From: Auanema rhodensis
Taxonomy: Eukaryota > Nematoda > Chromadorea > Rhabditida > Rhabditidae
DNA: 64,000 nt
Direction of reading: 5' to 3'
Assembly (NCBI GenBank): GCA_964057225.1
Contig: OZ059900.1
Coordinates: 13,531,638-13,595,637, forward strand
Part shown: in pieces, positions 12,901 to 28,600 of the stretch
Layout: each line of letters starts with the position of its first letter
Numbering within the stretch: the first letter of the stretch is position 1
The notes under the pieces: model-generated
What the model saw: the letters and a program-made list of their open reading frames with translations, nothing else
The model's database searches: none
Told to the model about the DNA's origin: nothing
Made by a program: the position numbers and the translations under genes

Positions 12901-15900
12901 GAATTTGAATATGAACATGACGCGTCTTTTACATTATAGTTTGACCGGATAAAGCTTTGTATAGCTTTGTATAGCTTTGTACACTGATCACATATACGGC
13001 GATAGGCTAGAACAGTTCATAAGTTTCCTGAATAGATTTGGTTTAATTACCCAAGTTAGAGGTAGTATCTCAATCTAACCAGAGAACTTCTGAGTTGGAA
13101 ATACATTTTGGAAAGCACACCACGAGTGTGCAATATTGAAAACTGTCTGTCTTAGTATGATTATATAACACTATAGATGCCAAAGCAAAATGAATTTGAA
13201 TATGAACATGACGCGTCTTTTACATTATAGTTTGACCGGATAAAGCTTTGTATAGCTTTGTATAGCTTTGTACACTGATCACATATACGGCGATAGGCTA
13301 GAACAGTTCATAAGTTTCCTGAATAGATTTGGTTTAATTACCCAAGTTAGAGGTAGTATCTCAATCTAACCAGAGAACTTCTGAGTTGGAAATACATTTT
13401 GGAAAGCACACCACGAGTGTGCAATATTGAAAACTGTCTGTCTTAGTATGATTATATAACACTACCGATGCTAAAGCAAAATGAATTTGAATATGAACAT
13501 GACGCGTCTTTTACATTATAGTTTGACCGGATAAAGCTTTGTATAGCTTTGTACACTGATCACATATACGGCGATAGGCTAGAACAGTTCATAAGTTTCC
13601 TGAATAGATTTGGTTTAATTACCCAAGTTAGAGGTAGTATCTCAATCTAACCAGAGAACTTCTGAGTTGGAAATACATTTTGGAAAGCACACCACGAGTG
13701 TGCAATATTGAAAACTGTCTGTCTTAGTATGATTATATAACACTATAGATGCCAAAGCAAAATGAATTTGAATATGAACATGACGCGTCTTTTACATTAT
13801 AGTTTGACCGGATAAAGCTTTGTATAGCTTTGTATAGCTTTGTACACTGATCACATATACGGCGATAGGCTAGAACAGTTCATAAGTTTCCTTAATAGAT
13901 TTGGTTTAATTACCCAAGTTAGAGGTAGTATCTCAATCTAACCAGAGAACTTCTGAGTTGGAAATACATTTTGGAAAGCACACCACGAGTGTGCAATATT
14001 GAAAACTGTCTGTCTTAGTATGATTATATAACACTACCGATGCTAAAGCAAAATGAATTTGAATAGGAAAATGACGCGTCTTTTACATTATAGTTTGACC
14101 GGATAAAGCTTTGTATAGCTTTGTATAGCTTTGTACACTGATCACATATACGGCGATAGGCTAGAACAGTTCATAAGTTTCCTGAATAGATTTGGTTTAA
14201 TTACCCAAGTTAGAGGTAGTATCTCAATCTAACCAGAGAACTTCTGAGTTGGAAATACATTTTGGAAAGCACACCACGAGTGTGCAATATTGAAAACTGT
14301 CTGTCTTAGTATGATTATATAACACTACCGATGCTAAAGCAAAATGAATTTGAATATGAACATGACGCGTCTTTTACATTATAGTTTGACCGGATAAAGC
14401 TTTGTATAGCTTTGTACACTGATCACATATACGGCGATAGGCTAGAACAGTTCATAAGTTTCCTGAATAGATTTGGTTTAATTACCCAAGTTAGAGGTAG
14501 TATCTCAATCTAACCAGAGAACTTCTGAGTTGGAAATACATTTTGGAAAGCACACCACGAGTTTGCAATATTGAAAACTGTCTGTCTTAGTATGATTATA
14601 TAACACTATAGATGCCAAAGCAAAATGAATTTGAATATGAACATGACGCGTCTTTTACATTATAGTTTGACCGGATAAAGCTTTGTATAGCTTTGTATAG
14701 CTTTGTACACTGATCACATATACGGCGATAGGCTAGAACAGTTCATAAGTTTCCTGAATAGATTTGGTTTAATTACCCAAGTTAGAGGTAGTATCTCAAT
14801 CTAACCAGAGAACTTCTGAGTTGGAAATACATTTTGGAAAGCACACCACGAGTGTGCAATATTGAAAACTGTCTGTCTTAGTATGATTATATAACACTAC
14901 CGATGCTAAAGCAAAATGAATTTGAATATGAACATGACGCGTCTTTTACATTATAGTTTGACCGGATAAAGCTTTGTATAGCTTTGTACACTGATCACAT
15001 ATACGGCGATAGGCTAGAACAGTTTATAAGTTTCCTGAATAGATTTGGTTTAATTACCCAAGTTAGAGGTAGTATCTCAATCTAACCAGAGAACTTCTGA
15101 GTTGGAAATACATTTTGGAAAGCACACCACGAGTGTGCAATATTGAAAACTGTCTGTCTTAGTATGATTATATAACACTACCGATGCTAAAGCAAAATGA
15201 ATTTGAATATGAACATGACGCGTCTTTTACATTATAGTTTGACCGGATAAAGCTTTGTATAGCTTTGTATAGCTTTGTACACTGATCACATATACGGCGA
15301 TAGGCTAGAACAGTTCATAAGTTTCCTGAATAGATTTGGTTTAATTACCCAAGTTAGAGGTAGTATCTCAATCTAACCAGAGAACTTCTGAGTTGGAAAT
15401 ACATTTTTGAAAGCACACCACGAGTGTGCAATATTGAAAACTGTCTGTCTTAGTATGATTATATAACACTACCGATGCTAAAGCAAAATGAATTTGAATA
15501 TGAACATGACGCGTCTTTTACATTATAGTTTGACCGGATAAAGCTTTGTATAGCTTTGTATAGCTTTGTACACTGATCACATATACGGCGATAGGCTAGA
15601 ACAGTTCATAAGTTTCCTGAATAGATTTGGTTTAATTACCCAAGTTAGAGGTAGTATCTCAATCTAACCAGAGAACTTCTGAGTTGGAAATACATTTTGG
15701 AAAGCACACCACGAGTGTGCAATATTGAAAACTGTCTGTCTTAGTATGATTATATAACACTACCGATGCTAAAGCAAAATGAATTTGAATATGAACATGA
15801 CGCGTCTTTTACATTATAGTTTGACCGGATAAAGCTTTGTATAGCTTTGTACACTGATCACATATACGGCGATAGGCTAGAACAGTTTATAAGTTTCCTG

Positions 15901-18745
15901 AATAGATTTGGTTTAATTACCCAAGTTAGAGGTAGTATCTCAATCTAACCAGAGAACTTCTGAGTTGGAAATACATTTTGGAAAGCACACCACGAGTGTG
16001 CAATATTGAAAACTGTCTGTCTTAGTATGATTATATAACACTATAGATGCCAAAGCAAAATGAATTTGAATATGAACATGACGCGTCTTTTACATTATAG
16101 TTTGACCGGATAAAGCTTTGTATAGCTTTGTATAGCTTTGTACACTGATCACATATACGGCGATAGGCTAGAACAGTTTATAAGTTTCCTGAATAGATTT
16201 GGTTTAATTACCCAAGTTAGAGGTAGTATCTCAATCTAACCAGAGAACTTCTGAGTTGGAAATACATTTTGGAAAGCACACCACGAGTGTGCAATATTGA
16301 AAACTGTCTGTCTTAGTATGATTATATAACACTACCGATGCTAAAGCAAAATGAATTTGAATATGAACATGACGCGTCTTTTACATTATAGTTTGACCGG
16401 ATAAAGCTTTGTATAGCTTTGTATAGCTTTGTACACTGATCACATATACGGCGATAGGCTAGAACAGTTCATAAGTTTCCTGAATAGATTTGGTTTAATT
16501 ACCCAAGTTAGAGGTAGTATCTCAATCTAACCAGAGAACTTCTGAGTTGGAAATACATTTTTGAAAGCACACCACGAGTGTGCAATATTGAAAACTGTCT
16601 GTCTTAGTATGATTATATAACACTACCGATGCTAAAGCAAAATGAATTTGAATATGAACATGACGCGTCTTTTACATTATAGTTTGACCGGATAAAGCTT
16701 TGTATAGCTTTGTATAGCTTTGTACACTGATCACATATACGGCGATAGGCTAGAACAGTTCATAAGTTTCCTGAATAGATTTGGTTTAATTACCCAAGTT
16801 AGAGGTAGTATCTCAATCTAACCAGAGAACTTCTGAGTTGGAAATACATTTTTGAAAGCACACCACGAGTGTGCAATATTGAAAACTGTCTGTCTTAGTA
16901 TGATTATATAACACTACCGATGCTAAAGCAAAATGAATTTGAATATGAACATGACGCGTCTTTTACATTATAGTTTGACCGGATAAAGCTTTGTATAGCT
17001 TTGTATAGCTTTGTACACTGATCACATATACGGCGATAGGCTAGAACAGTTCATAAGTTTCCTGAATAGATTTGGTTTAATTACCCAAGTTAGAGGTAGT
17101 ATCTCAATCTAACCAGAGAACTTCTGAGTTGGAAATACATTTTTGAAAGCACACCACGAGTGTGCAATATTGAAAACTGTCTGTCTTAGTATGATTATAT
17201 AACACTACCGATGCTAAAGCAAAATGAATTTGAATATGAACATGACGCGTCTTTTACATTATAGTTTGACCGGATAAAGCTTTGTATAGCTTTGTATAGC
17301 TTTGTACACTGATCACATATACGGCGATAGGCTAGAACAGTTCATAAGTTTCCTGAATAGATTTGGTTTAATTACCCAAGTTAGAGGTAGTATCTCAATC
17401 TAACCAGAGAACTTCTGAGTTGGAAATACATTTTTGAAAGCACACCACGAGTGTGCAATATTGAAAACTGTCTGTCTTAGTATGATTATATAACACTACC
17501 GATGCTAAAGCAAAATGAATTTGAATATGAACATGACGCGTCTTTTACATTATAGTTTGACCGGATAAAGCTTTGTATAGCTTTGTATAGCTTTGTACAC
17601 TGATCACATATACGGCGATAGGCTAGAACAGTTCATAAGTTTCCTGAATAGATTTGGTTTAATTACCCAAGTTAGAGGTAGTATCTCAATCTAACCAGAG
17701 AACTTCTGAGTTGGAAATACATTTTGGAAAGCACACCACGAGTGTGCAATATTGAAAACTGTCTGTCTTAGTATGATTATATAACACTACCGATGCTAAA
17801 GCAAAATGAATTTGAATATGAACATGACGCGTCTTTTATATTATAGTTTGACCGGATAAAGCTTTGTATAGCTTTGTACACTGATCACATATACGGCGAT
17901 AGGCTAGAACAGTTCATAAGTTTCCTGAATAGATTTGGTTTAATTACCCAAGTTAGAGGTAGTATCTCAATCTAACCAGAGAACTTCTGAGTTGGAAATA
18001 CATTTTGGAAAGCACACCACGAGTGTGCAATATTGAAAACTGTCTGTCTTAGTATGATTATATAACACTACCGATGCTAAAGCAAAATGAATTTGAATAT
18101 GAACATGACGCGTCTTTTACATTATAGTTTGACCGGATAAAGCTTTGTATAGCTTTGTACACTGATCACATATACGGCGATAGGCTAGAACAGTTCATAA
18201 GTTTCCTGAATAGATTTGGTTTAATTACCCAAGTTAGAGGTAGTATCTCAATCTAACCAGAGAACTTCTGAGTTGGAAATACATTTTGGAAAGCACACCA
18301 CGAGTTTGCAATATTGAAAACTGTCTGTCTTAGTATGATTATATAACACTATAGATGCCAAAGCAAAATGAATTTGAATATGAACATGACGCGTCTTTTA
18401 CATTATAGTTTGACCGGATAAAGCTTTGTATAGCTTTGTATAGCTTTGTACACTGATCACATATACGGCGATAGGCTAGAACAGTTCATAAGTTTCCTGA
18501 ATAGATTTGGTTTAATTACCCAAGTTAGAGGTAGTATCTCAATCTAACCAGAGAACTTCTGAGTTGGAAATACATTTTGGAAAGCACACCACGAGTGTGC
18601 AATATTGAAAACTGTCTGTCTTAGTATGATTATATAACACTACCGATGCTAAAGCAAAATGAATTTGAATATGAACATGACGCGTCTTTTACATTATAGT
18701 TTGACCGGATAAAGCTTTGTATAGCTTTGTACACTGATCACATAT

Positions 18746-19618
18746 ACGGCGATAGGCTAGAACAGTTTATAAGTTTCCTGAATAGATTTGGTTTAATTAC
18801 CCAAGTTAGAGGTAGTATCTCAATCTAACCAGAGAACTTCTGAGTTGGAAATACATTTTGGAAAGCACACCACGAGTGTGCAATATTGAAAACTGTCTGT
18901 CTTAGTATGATTATATAACACTATAGATGCCAAAGCAAAATGAATTTGAATATGAACATGACGCGTCTTTTACATTATAGTTTGACCGGATAAAGCTTTG
19001 TATAGCTTTGTATAGCTTTGTACACTGATCACATATACGGCGATAGGCTAGAACAGTTTATAAGTTTCCTGAATAGATTTGGTTTAATTACCCAAGTTAG
19101 AGGTAGTATCTCAATCTAACCAGAGAACTTCTGAGTTGGAAATACATTTTGGAAAGCACACCACGAGTGTGCAATATTGAAAACTGTCTGTCTTAGTATG
19201 ATTATATAACACTACCGATGCTAAAGCAAAATGAATTCGAATATGAACATGACGCGTCTTTTACATTATAGTTTGACCGGATAAAGCTTTGTATAGCTTT
19301 GTATAGCTTTGTACACTGATCACATATACGGCGATAGGCTAGAACAGTTCATAAGTTTCCTGAATAGATTTGGTTTAATTACCCAAGTTAGAGGTAGTAT
19401 CTCAATCTAACCAGAGAACTTCTGAGTTGGAAATACATTTTTGAAAGCACACCACGAGTGTGCAATATTGAAAACTGTCTGTCTTAGTATGATTATATAA
19501 CACTACCGATGCTAAAGCAAAATGAATTTGAATATGAACATGACGCGTCTTTTACATTATAGTTTGACCGGATAAAGCTTTGTATAGCTTTGTATAGCTT
19601 TGTACACTGATCACATAT
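18746..19618 (+). repeat. Recurrent three-monomer module within the array
   Basis: Three 291-bp monomers form a recognisable module: GTTTATAAG with TATAGATGCC; then GTTTATAAG with ACCGATGCT and GAATTCGAAT; then a unit with ACATTTTTGAAAG. The same order occurs at about 8652-9523 and at about 21626-22498. A version without the GAATTCGAAT change lies at 15866-16738. The 18.7-kb and 21.6-kb copies are 2,880 bp apart. The module shows that blocks of monomers, not only single units, have been copied. Confidence 0.75.
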
Positions 19619-22600
19619 ACGGCGATAGGCTAGAACAGTTCATAAGTTTCCTGAATAGATTTGGTTTAATTACCCAAGTTAGAGGTAGTATCTCAATCTA
19701 ACCAGAGAACTTCTGAGTTGGAAATACATTTTGGAAAGCACACCACGAGTGTGCAATATTGAAAACTGTCTGTCTTAGTATGATTATATAACACTACCGA
19801 TGCTAAAGCAAAATGAATTTGAATATGAACATGACGCGTCTTTTACATTATAGTTTGACCGGATAAAGCTTTGTATAGCTTTGTACACTGATCACATATA
19901 CGGCGATAGGCTAGAACAGTTTATAAGTTTCCTGAATAGATTTGGTTTAATTACCCAAGTTAGAGGTAGTATCTCAATCTAACCAGAGAACTTCTGAGTT
20001 GGAAATACATTTTGGAAAGCACACCACGAGTGTGCAATATTGAAAACTGTCTGTCTTAGTATGATTATATAACACTACCGATGCTAAAGCAAAATGAATT
20101 CGAATATGAACATGACGCGTCTTTTACATTATAGTTTGACCGGATAAAGCTTTGTATAGCTTTGTATAGCTTTGTACACTGATCACATATACGGCGATAG
20201 GCTAGAACAGTTCATAAGTTTCCTGAATAGATTTGGTTTAATTACCCAAGTTAGAGGTAGTATCTCAATCTAACCAGAGAACTTCTGAGTTGGAAATACA
20301 TTTTTGAAAGCACACCACGAGTGTGCAATATTGAAAACTGTCTGTCTTAGTATGATTATATAACACTACCGATGCTAAAGCAAAATGAATTTGAATATGA
20401 ACATGACGCGTCTTTTACATTATAGTTTGACCGGATAAAGCTTTGTATAGCTTTGTATAGCTTTGTACACTGATCACATATACGGCGATAGGCTAGAACA
20501 GTTCATAAGTTTCCTGAATAGATTTGGTTTAATTACCCAAGTTAGAGGTAGTATCTCAATCTAACCAGAGAACTTCTGAGTTGGAAATACATTTTGGAAA
20601 GCACACCACGAGTGTGCAATATTGAAAACTGTCTGTCTTCGTATGATTATTTGACACTATAGATGCCAAAGCAAAACAAATTTGAATATGAACATGACGC
20701 GTCTTTTACATTATAGTTTGACCGGATAAAGCTTTGTATAGCTTTGTATAGCTTTGTACACTGATCACATATACGGCGATAGGCTAGAACAGTTCATAAG
20801 TTTCCTGAATAGATTTGGTTTAATTACCCAAGTTAGAGGTAGTATCTCAATCTAACCAGAGAACTTCTGAGTTGGAAATACATTTTGGAAAGCACACCAC
20901 GAGTGTGCAATATTGAAAACTGTCTGTCTTCGTATGATTATATGACACTATAGATGCCAAAGCAAAACAAATTTGAATATGAACATGACGCGTCTTTTAC
21001 ATTATAGTTTGACCGGATAAAGCTTTGTATAGCTTTGTACACTGATCACATATACGGCGATAGGCTAGAACAGTTCATAAGTTTCCTGAATAGATTTGGT
21101 TTAATTACCCAAGTTAGAGGTAGTATCTCAATCTAACCAGAGAACTTCTGAGTTGGAAATACATTTTGGAAAGCACACCACGAGTGTGCAATATTGAAAA
21201 CTGTCTGTCTTAGTATGATTATATAACACTATAGATGCCAAAGCAAAATGAATTTGAATATGAACATGACGCGTCTTTTACATTATAGTTTGACCGGATA
21301 AAGCTTTGTATAGCTTTGTATAGCTTTGTACACTGATCACATATACGGCGATAGGCTAGAACAGTTCATAAGTTTCCTGAATAGATTTGGTTTAATTACC
21401 CAAGTTAGAGGTAGTATCTCAATCTAACCAGAGAACTTCTGAGTTGGAAATACATTTTGGAAAGCACACCACGAGTGTGCAATATTGAAAACTGTCTGTC
21501 TTAGTATGATTATATAACACTACCGATGCTAAAGCAAAATGAATTTGAATATGAACATGACGCGTCTTTTACATTATAGTTTGACCGGATAAAGCTTTGT
21601 ATAGCTTTGTACACTGATCACATATACGGCGATAGGCTAGAACAGTTTATAAGTTTCCTGAATAGATTTGGTTTAATTACCCAAGTTAGAGGTAGTATCT
21701 CAATCTAACCAGAGAACTTCTGAGTTGGAAATACATTTTGGAAAGCACACCACGAGTGTGCAATATTGAAAACTGTCTGTCTTAGTATGATTATATAACA
21801 CTATAGATGCCAAAGCAAAATGAATTTGAATATGAACATGACGCGTCTTTTACATTATAGTTTGACCGGATAAAGCTTTGTATAGCTTTGTATAGCTTTG
21901 TACACTGATCACATATACGGCGATAGGCTAGAACAGTTTATAAGTTTCCTGAATAGATTTGGTTTAATTACCCAAGTTAGAGGTAGTATCTCAATCTAAC
22001 CAGAGAACTTCTGAGTTGGAAATACATTTTGGAAAGCACACCACGAGTGTGCAATATTGAAAACTGTCTGTCTTAGTATGATTATATAACACTACCGATG
22101 CTAAAGCAAAATGAATTCGAATATGAACATGACGCGTCTTTTACATTATAGTTTGACCGGATAAAGCTTTGTATAGCTTTGTATAGCTTTGTACACTGAT
22201 CACATATACGGCGATAGGCTAGAACAGTTCATAAGTTTCCTGAATAGATTTGGTTTAATTACCCAAGTTAGAGGTAGTATCTCAATCTAACCAGAGAACT
22301 TCTGAGTTGGAAATACATTTTTGAAAGCACACCACGAGTGTGCAATATTGAAAACTGTCTGTCTTAGTATGATTATATAACACTACCGATGCTAAAGCAA
22401 AATGAATTTGAATATGAACATGACGCGTCTTTTACATTATAGTTTGACCGGATAAAGCTTTGTATAGCTTTGTACACTGATCACATATACGGCGATAGGC
22501 TAGAACAGTTCATAAGTTTCCTGAATAGATTTGGTTTAATTACCCAAGTTAGAGGTAGTATCTCAATCTAACCAGAGAACTTCTGAGTTGGAAATACATT

Positions 22601-25600
22601 TTGGAAAGCACACCACGAGTGTGCAATATTGAAAACTGTCTATCTTAGTATGATTATATAACACTACCGATGCTAAAGCAAAATGAATTTGAATATGAAC
22701 ATGACGCGTCTTTTACATTATAGTTTGACCGGATAAAGCTTTGTATAGCTTTGTACACTGATCACATATACGGCGATAGGCTAGAACAGTTCATAAGTTT
22801 CCTGAATAGATTTGGTTTAATTACCCAAGTTAGAGGTAGTATCTCAATCTAACCAGAGAACTTCTGAGTTGGAAATACATTTTGGAAAGCACACCACGAG
22901 TGTGCAATATTGAAAACTGTCTGTCTTAGTATGATTATATAACACTACCGATGCTAAAGCAAAATGAATTTGAATATGAACATGACGCGTCTTTTACATT
23001 ATAGTTTGACCGGATAAAGCTTTGTATAGCTTTGTATAGCTTTGTACACTGATCACATATACGGCGATAGGCTAGAACAGTTCATAAGTTTCCTGAATAG
23101 ATTTGGTTTAATTACCCAAGTTAGAGGTAGTATCTCAATCTAACCAGAGAACTTCTGAGTTGGAAATACATTTTGGAAAGCACACCACGAGTGTGCAATA
23201 TTGAAAACTGTCTGTCTTAGTATGATTATATAACACTACAGATGCTAAAGCAAAATGAATTTGAATATGAACATGACGCGTCTTTTACATTATAGTTTGA
23301 CCGGATAAAGCTTTGTATAGCTTTGTACACTGATCACATATACGGCGAGAGGCTAGAACAGTTTATAAGTTTCCTGAATAGATTTGGTTTAATTACCCAA
23401 GTTAGAGGTAGTATCTCAATCTAACCAGAGAACTTCTGAGTTGGAAATACATTTTGGAAAGCACACCACGAGTGTGCAATATTGAAAACTGTCTGTCTTA
23501 GTATGATTATATAACACTACAGATGCTAAAGCAAAATGAATTTGAATATGAACATGACGCGTCTTTTACATTATAGTTTGACCGGATAAAGCTTTGTATA
23601 GCTTTGTACACTGATCACATATACGGCGAGAGGCTAGAACAGTTTATAAGTTTCCTGAATAGATTTGGTTTAATTACCCAAGTTAGAGGTAGTATCTCAA
23701 TCTAACCAGAGAACTTCTGAGTTGGAAATACATTTTGGAAAGCACACCACGAGTGTGCAATATTGAAAACTGTCTGTCTTCGTATGATTATATGACACTA
23801 TAGATGCCAAAGCAAAACAAATTTGAATATGAACATGACGCGTCTTTTACATTATAGTTTGACCGGATAAAGCTTTGTATAGCTTTGTATAGCTTTGTAC
23901 ACTGATCACATATACGGCGATAGGCTAGAACAGTTCATAAGTTTCCTTAATAGATTTGGTTTAATTACCCAAGTTAGAGGTAGTATCTCAATCTAACCAG
24001 AGAACTTCTGAGTTGGAAATACATTTTGGAAAGCACACCACGAGTGTGCAATATTGAAAACTGTCTGTCTTCGTATGATTATATGACACTATAGATGCCA
24101 AAGCAAAACAAATTTGAATATGAACATGACGCGTCTTTTACATTATAGTTTGACCGGATAAAGCTTTGTATAGCTTTGTATAGCTTTGTACACTGATCAC
24201 ATATACGGCGATAGGCTAGAACAGTTCATAAGTTTCCTGAATAGATTTGGTTTAATTACCCAAGTTAGAGGTAGTATCTCAATCTAACCAGAGAACTTCT
24301 GAGTTGGAAATACATTTTGGAAAGCACACCACGAGTGTGCAATATTGAAAACTGTCTGTCTTCGTATGATTATATGACACTATAGATGCCAAAGCAAAAC
24401 AAATTTGAATATGAACATGACGCGTCTTTTACATTATAGTTTGACCGGATAAAGCTTTGTATAGCTTTGTATAGCTTTGTACACTGATCACATATACGGC
24501 GATAGGCTAGAACAGTTCATAAGTTTCCTGAATAGATTTGGTTTAATTACCCAAGTTAGAGGTAGTATCTCAATCTAACCAGAGAACTTCTGAGTTGGAA
24601 ATACATTTTGGAAAGCACACCACGAGTGTGCAATATTGAAAACTGTCTGTCTTCGTATGATTATATGACACTATAGATGCCAAAGCAAAACAAATTTGAA
24701 TATGAACATGACGCGTCTTTTACATTATAGTTTGACCGGATAAAGCTTTGTATAGCTTTGTATAGCTTTGTACACTGATCACATATACAGCGATAGGCTA
24801 GAACAGTTCATAAGTTTCCTTAATAGATTTGGTTTAATTACCCAAGTTAGAGGTAGTATCTCAATCTAACCAGAGAACTTCTGAGTTGGAAATACATTTT
24901 GGAAAGCACACCACGAGTGTGCAATTTTGAAAACTGTCTGTCTTAGTATGATTATATAACACTACCGATGCTAAAGCAAAATGAATTTGAATATGAACAT
25001 GACGCGTCTTTTACATTATAGTTTGATCGGATAAAGCTTTGTATAGCTTTGTATAGCTTTGTACACTGATCACATATACGGCGATAGGCTAGAACAGTTC
25101 ATAAGTTTCCTGAATAGATTTGGTTTAATTACCCAAGTTAGAGGTAGTATCTCAATCTAACCAGAGAACTTCTGAGTTGGAAATACATTTTGGAAAGCAC
25201 ACCACGAGTGTGCAATTTTGAAAACTGTCTGTCTTAGTATGATTATATAACACTACCGATGCTAAAGCAAAATGAATTTGAATATGAACATGACGCGTCT
25301 TTTACATTATAGTTTGATCGGATAAAGCTTTGTATAGCTTTGTATAGCTTTGTACACTGATCACATATACGGCGATAGGCTAGAACAGTTCATAAGTTTC
25401 CTTAATAGATTTGGTTTAATTACCCAAGTTAGAGGTAGTATCTCAATCTAACCAGAGAACTTCTGAGTTGGAAATACATTTTGGAAAGCACACCACGAGT
25501 GTGCAATTTTGAAAACTGTCTGTCTTAGTATGATTATATAACACTACCGATGCTAAAGCAAAATGAATTTGAATATGAACATGACGCGTCTTTTACATTA

Positions 25601-28600
25601 TAGTTTGACCGGATAAAGCTTTGTATAGCTTTGTATAGCTTTGTACACTGATCACATATACGGCGATAGGCTAGAACAGTTCATAAGTTTCCTGAATAGA
25701 TTTGGTTTAATTACCCAAGTTAGAGGTAGTATCTCAATCTAACCAGAGAACTTCTGAGTTGGAAATACATTTTGGAAAGCACACCACGAGTGTGCAATTT
25801 TGAAAACTGTCTGTCTTAGTATGATTATATAACACTACCGATGCTAAAGCAAAATGAATTTGAATATGAACATGACGCGTCTTTTACATTATAGTTTGAC
25901 CGGATAAAGCTTTGTATAGCTTTGTATAGCTTTGTACACTGATCACATATACGGCGATAGGCTAGAACAGTTCATAAGTTTCCTGAATAGATTTGGTTTA
26001 ATTACCCAAGTTAGAGGTAGTATCTCAATCTAACCAGAGAACTTCTGAGTTGGAAATACATTTTGGAAAGCACACCACGAGTGTGCAATTTTGAAAACTG
26101 TCTGTCTTAGTATGATTATATAACACTACCGATGCTAAAGCAAAATGAATTTGAATATGAACATGACGCGTCTTTTACATTATAGTTTGACCGGATAAAG
26201 CTTTGTATAGCTTTGTATAGCTTTGTACACTGATCACATATACGGCGATAGGCTAGAACAGTTCATAAGTTTCCTGAATAGATTTGGTTTAATTACCCAA
26301 GTTAGAGGTAGTATCTCAATCTAACCAGAGAACTTCTGAGTTGGAAATACATTTTGGAAAGCACACCACGAGTGTGCAATTTTGAAAACTGTCTGTCTTA
26401 GTATGATTATATAACACTACCGATGCTAAAGCAAAATGAATTTGAATATGAACATGACGCGTCTTTTACATTATAGTTTGACCGGATAAAGCTTTGTATA
26501 GCTTTGTATAGCTTTGTACACTGATCACATATACGGCGATAGGCTAGAACAGTTCATAAGTTTCCTGAATAGATTTGGTTTAATTACCCAAGTTAGAGGT
26601 AGTATCTCAATCTAACCAGAGAACTTCTGAGTTGGAAATACATTTTGGAAAGCACACCACGAGTGTGCAATATTGAAAACTGTCTGTCTTAGTATGATTA
26701 TATAACACTACAGATGCTAAAGCAAAATGAATTTGAATATGAACATGACGCGTCTTTTACATTATAGTTTGACCGGATAAAGCTTTGTATAGCTTTGTAC
26801 ACTGATCACATATACGGCGAGAGGCTAGAACAGTTTATAAGTTTCCTGAATAGATTTGGTTTAATTACCCAAGTTAGAGGTAGTATCTCAATCTAACCAG
26901 AGAACTTCTGAGTTGGAAATACATTTTGGAAAGCACACCACGAGTGTGCAATATTGAAAACTGTCTGTCTTAGTATGATTATATAACACTACAGATGCTA
27001 AAGCAAAATGAATTTGAATATGAACATGACGCGTCTTTTACATTATAGTTTGACCGGATAAAGCTTTGTATAGCTTTGTACACTGATCACATATACGGCG
27101 AGAGGCTAGAACAGTTTATAAGTTTCCTGAATAGATTTGGTTTAATTACCCAAGTTAGAGGTAGTATCTCAATCTAACCAGAGAACTTCTGAGTTGGAAA
27201 TACATTTTGGAAAGCACACCATGAGTGTGCAATATTGAAAATTGTCTGTCTTAGTATGATTATATGACACTATAGATGCCAAAGCAAAACAAATTTGAAT
27301 ATGAACATGACGCGTCTTTTACATTATAGTTTGACCGGATAAAGCTTTGTATAGCTTTGTACACTGATCACATATACGGCGATAGGCTAGAACAGTTCAT
27401 AAGTTTCCTGAATAGATTTGGTTTAATTACCCAAGTTAGAGGTAGTATCTCAATCTAACCAGAGAACTTCTGAGTTGGAAATACATTTTTGAAAGCACAC
27501 CACGAGTGTGCAATATTGAAAACTGTCTGTCTTAGTATGATTATATAACACTACCGATGCTAAAGCAAAATGAATTTGAATATGAACATGACGCGTCTTT
27601 TACATTATAGTTTGACCGGATAAAGCTTTGTATAGCTTTGTATAGCTTTGTACACTGATCACATATACGGCGATAGGCTAGAACAGTTCATAAGTTTCCT
27701 GAATAGATTTGGTTTAATTACCCAAGTTAGAGGTAGTATCTCAATCTAACCAGAGAACTTCTGAGTTGGAAATACATTTTGGAAAGCACACCACGAGTGT
27801 GCAATATTGAAAACTGTCTGTCTTCGTATGATTATATGACACTATAGATGCCAAAGCAAAACAAATTTGAATATGAACATGACGCGTCTTTTACATTATA
27901 GTTTGACCGGATAAAGCTTTGTATAGCTTTGTATAGCTTTGTACACTGATCACATATACGGCGATAGGCTAGAACAGTTCATAAGTTTCCTGAATAGATT
28001 TGGTTTAATTACCCAAGTTAGAGGTAGTATCTCAATCTAACCAGAGAACTTCTGAGTTGGAAATACATTTTGGAAAGCACACCACGAGTGTGCAATATTG
28101 AAAACTGTCTGTCTTCGTATGATTATATGACACTATAGATGCCAAAGCAAAACAAATTTGAATATGAACATGACGCGTCTTTTACATTATAGTTTGACCG
28201 GATAAAGCTTTGTATAGCTTTGTATAGCTTTGTACACTGATCACATATACGGCGATAGGCTAGAACAGTTCATAAGTTTCCTTAATAGATTTGGTTTAAT
28301 TACCCAAGTTAGAGGTAGTATCTCAATCTAACCAGAGAACTTCTGAGTTGGAAATACATTTTGGAAAGCACACCACGAGTGTGCAATTTTGAAAACTGTC
28401 TGTCTTAGTATGATTATATAACACTACCGATGCTAAAGCAAAATGAATTTGAATATGAACATGACGCGTCTTTTACATTATAGTTTGATCGGATAAAGCT
28501 TTGTATAGCTTTGTATAGCTTTGTACACTGATCACATATACGGCGATAGGCTAGAACAGTTCATAAGTTTCCTGAATAGATTTGGTTTAATTACCCAAGT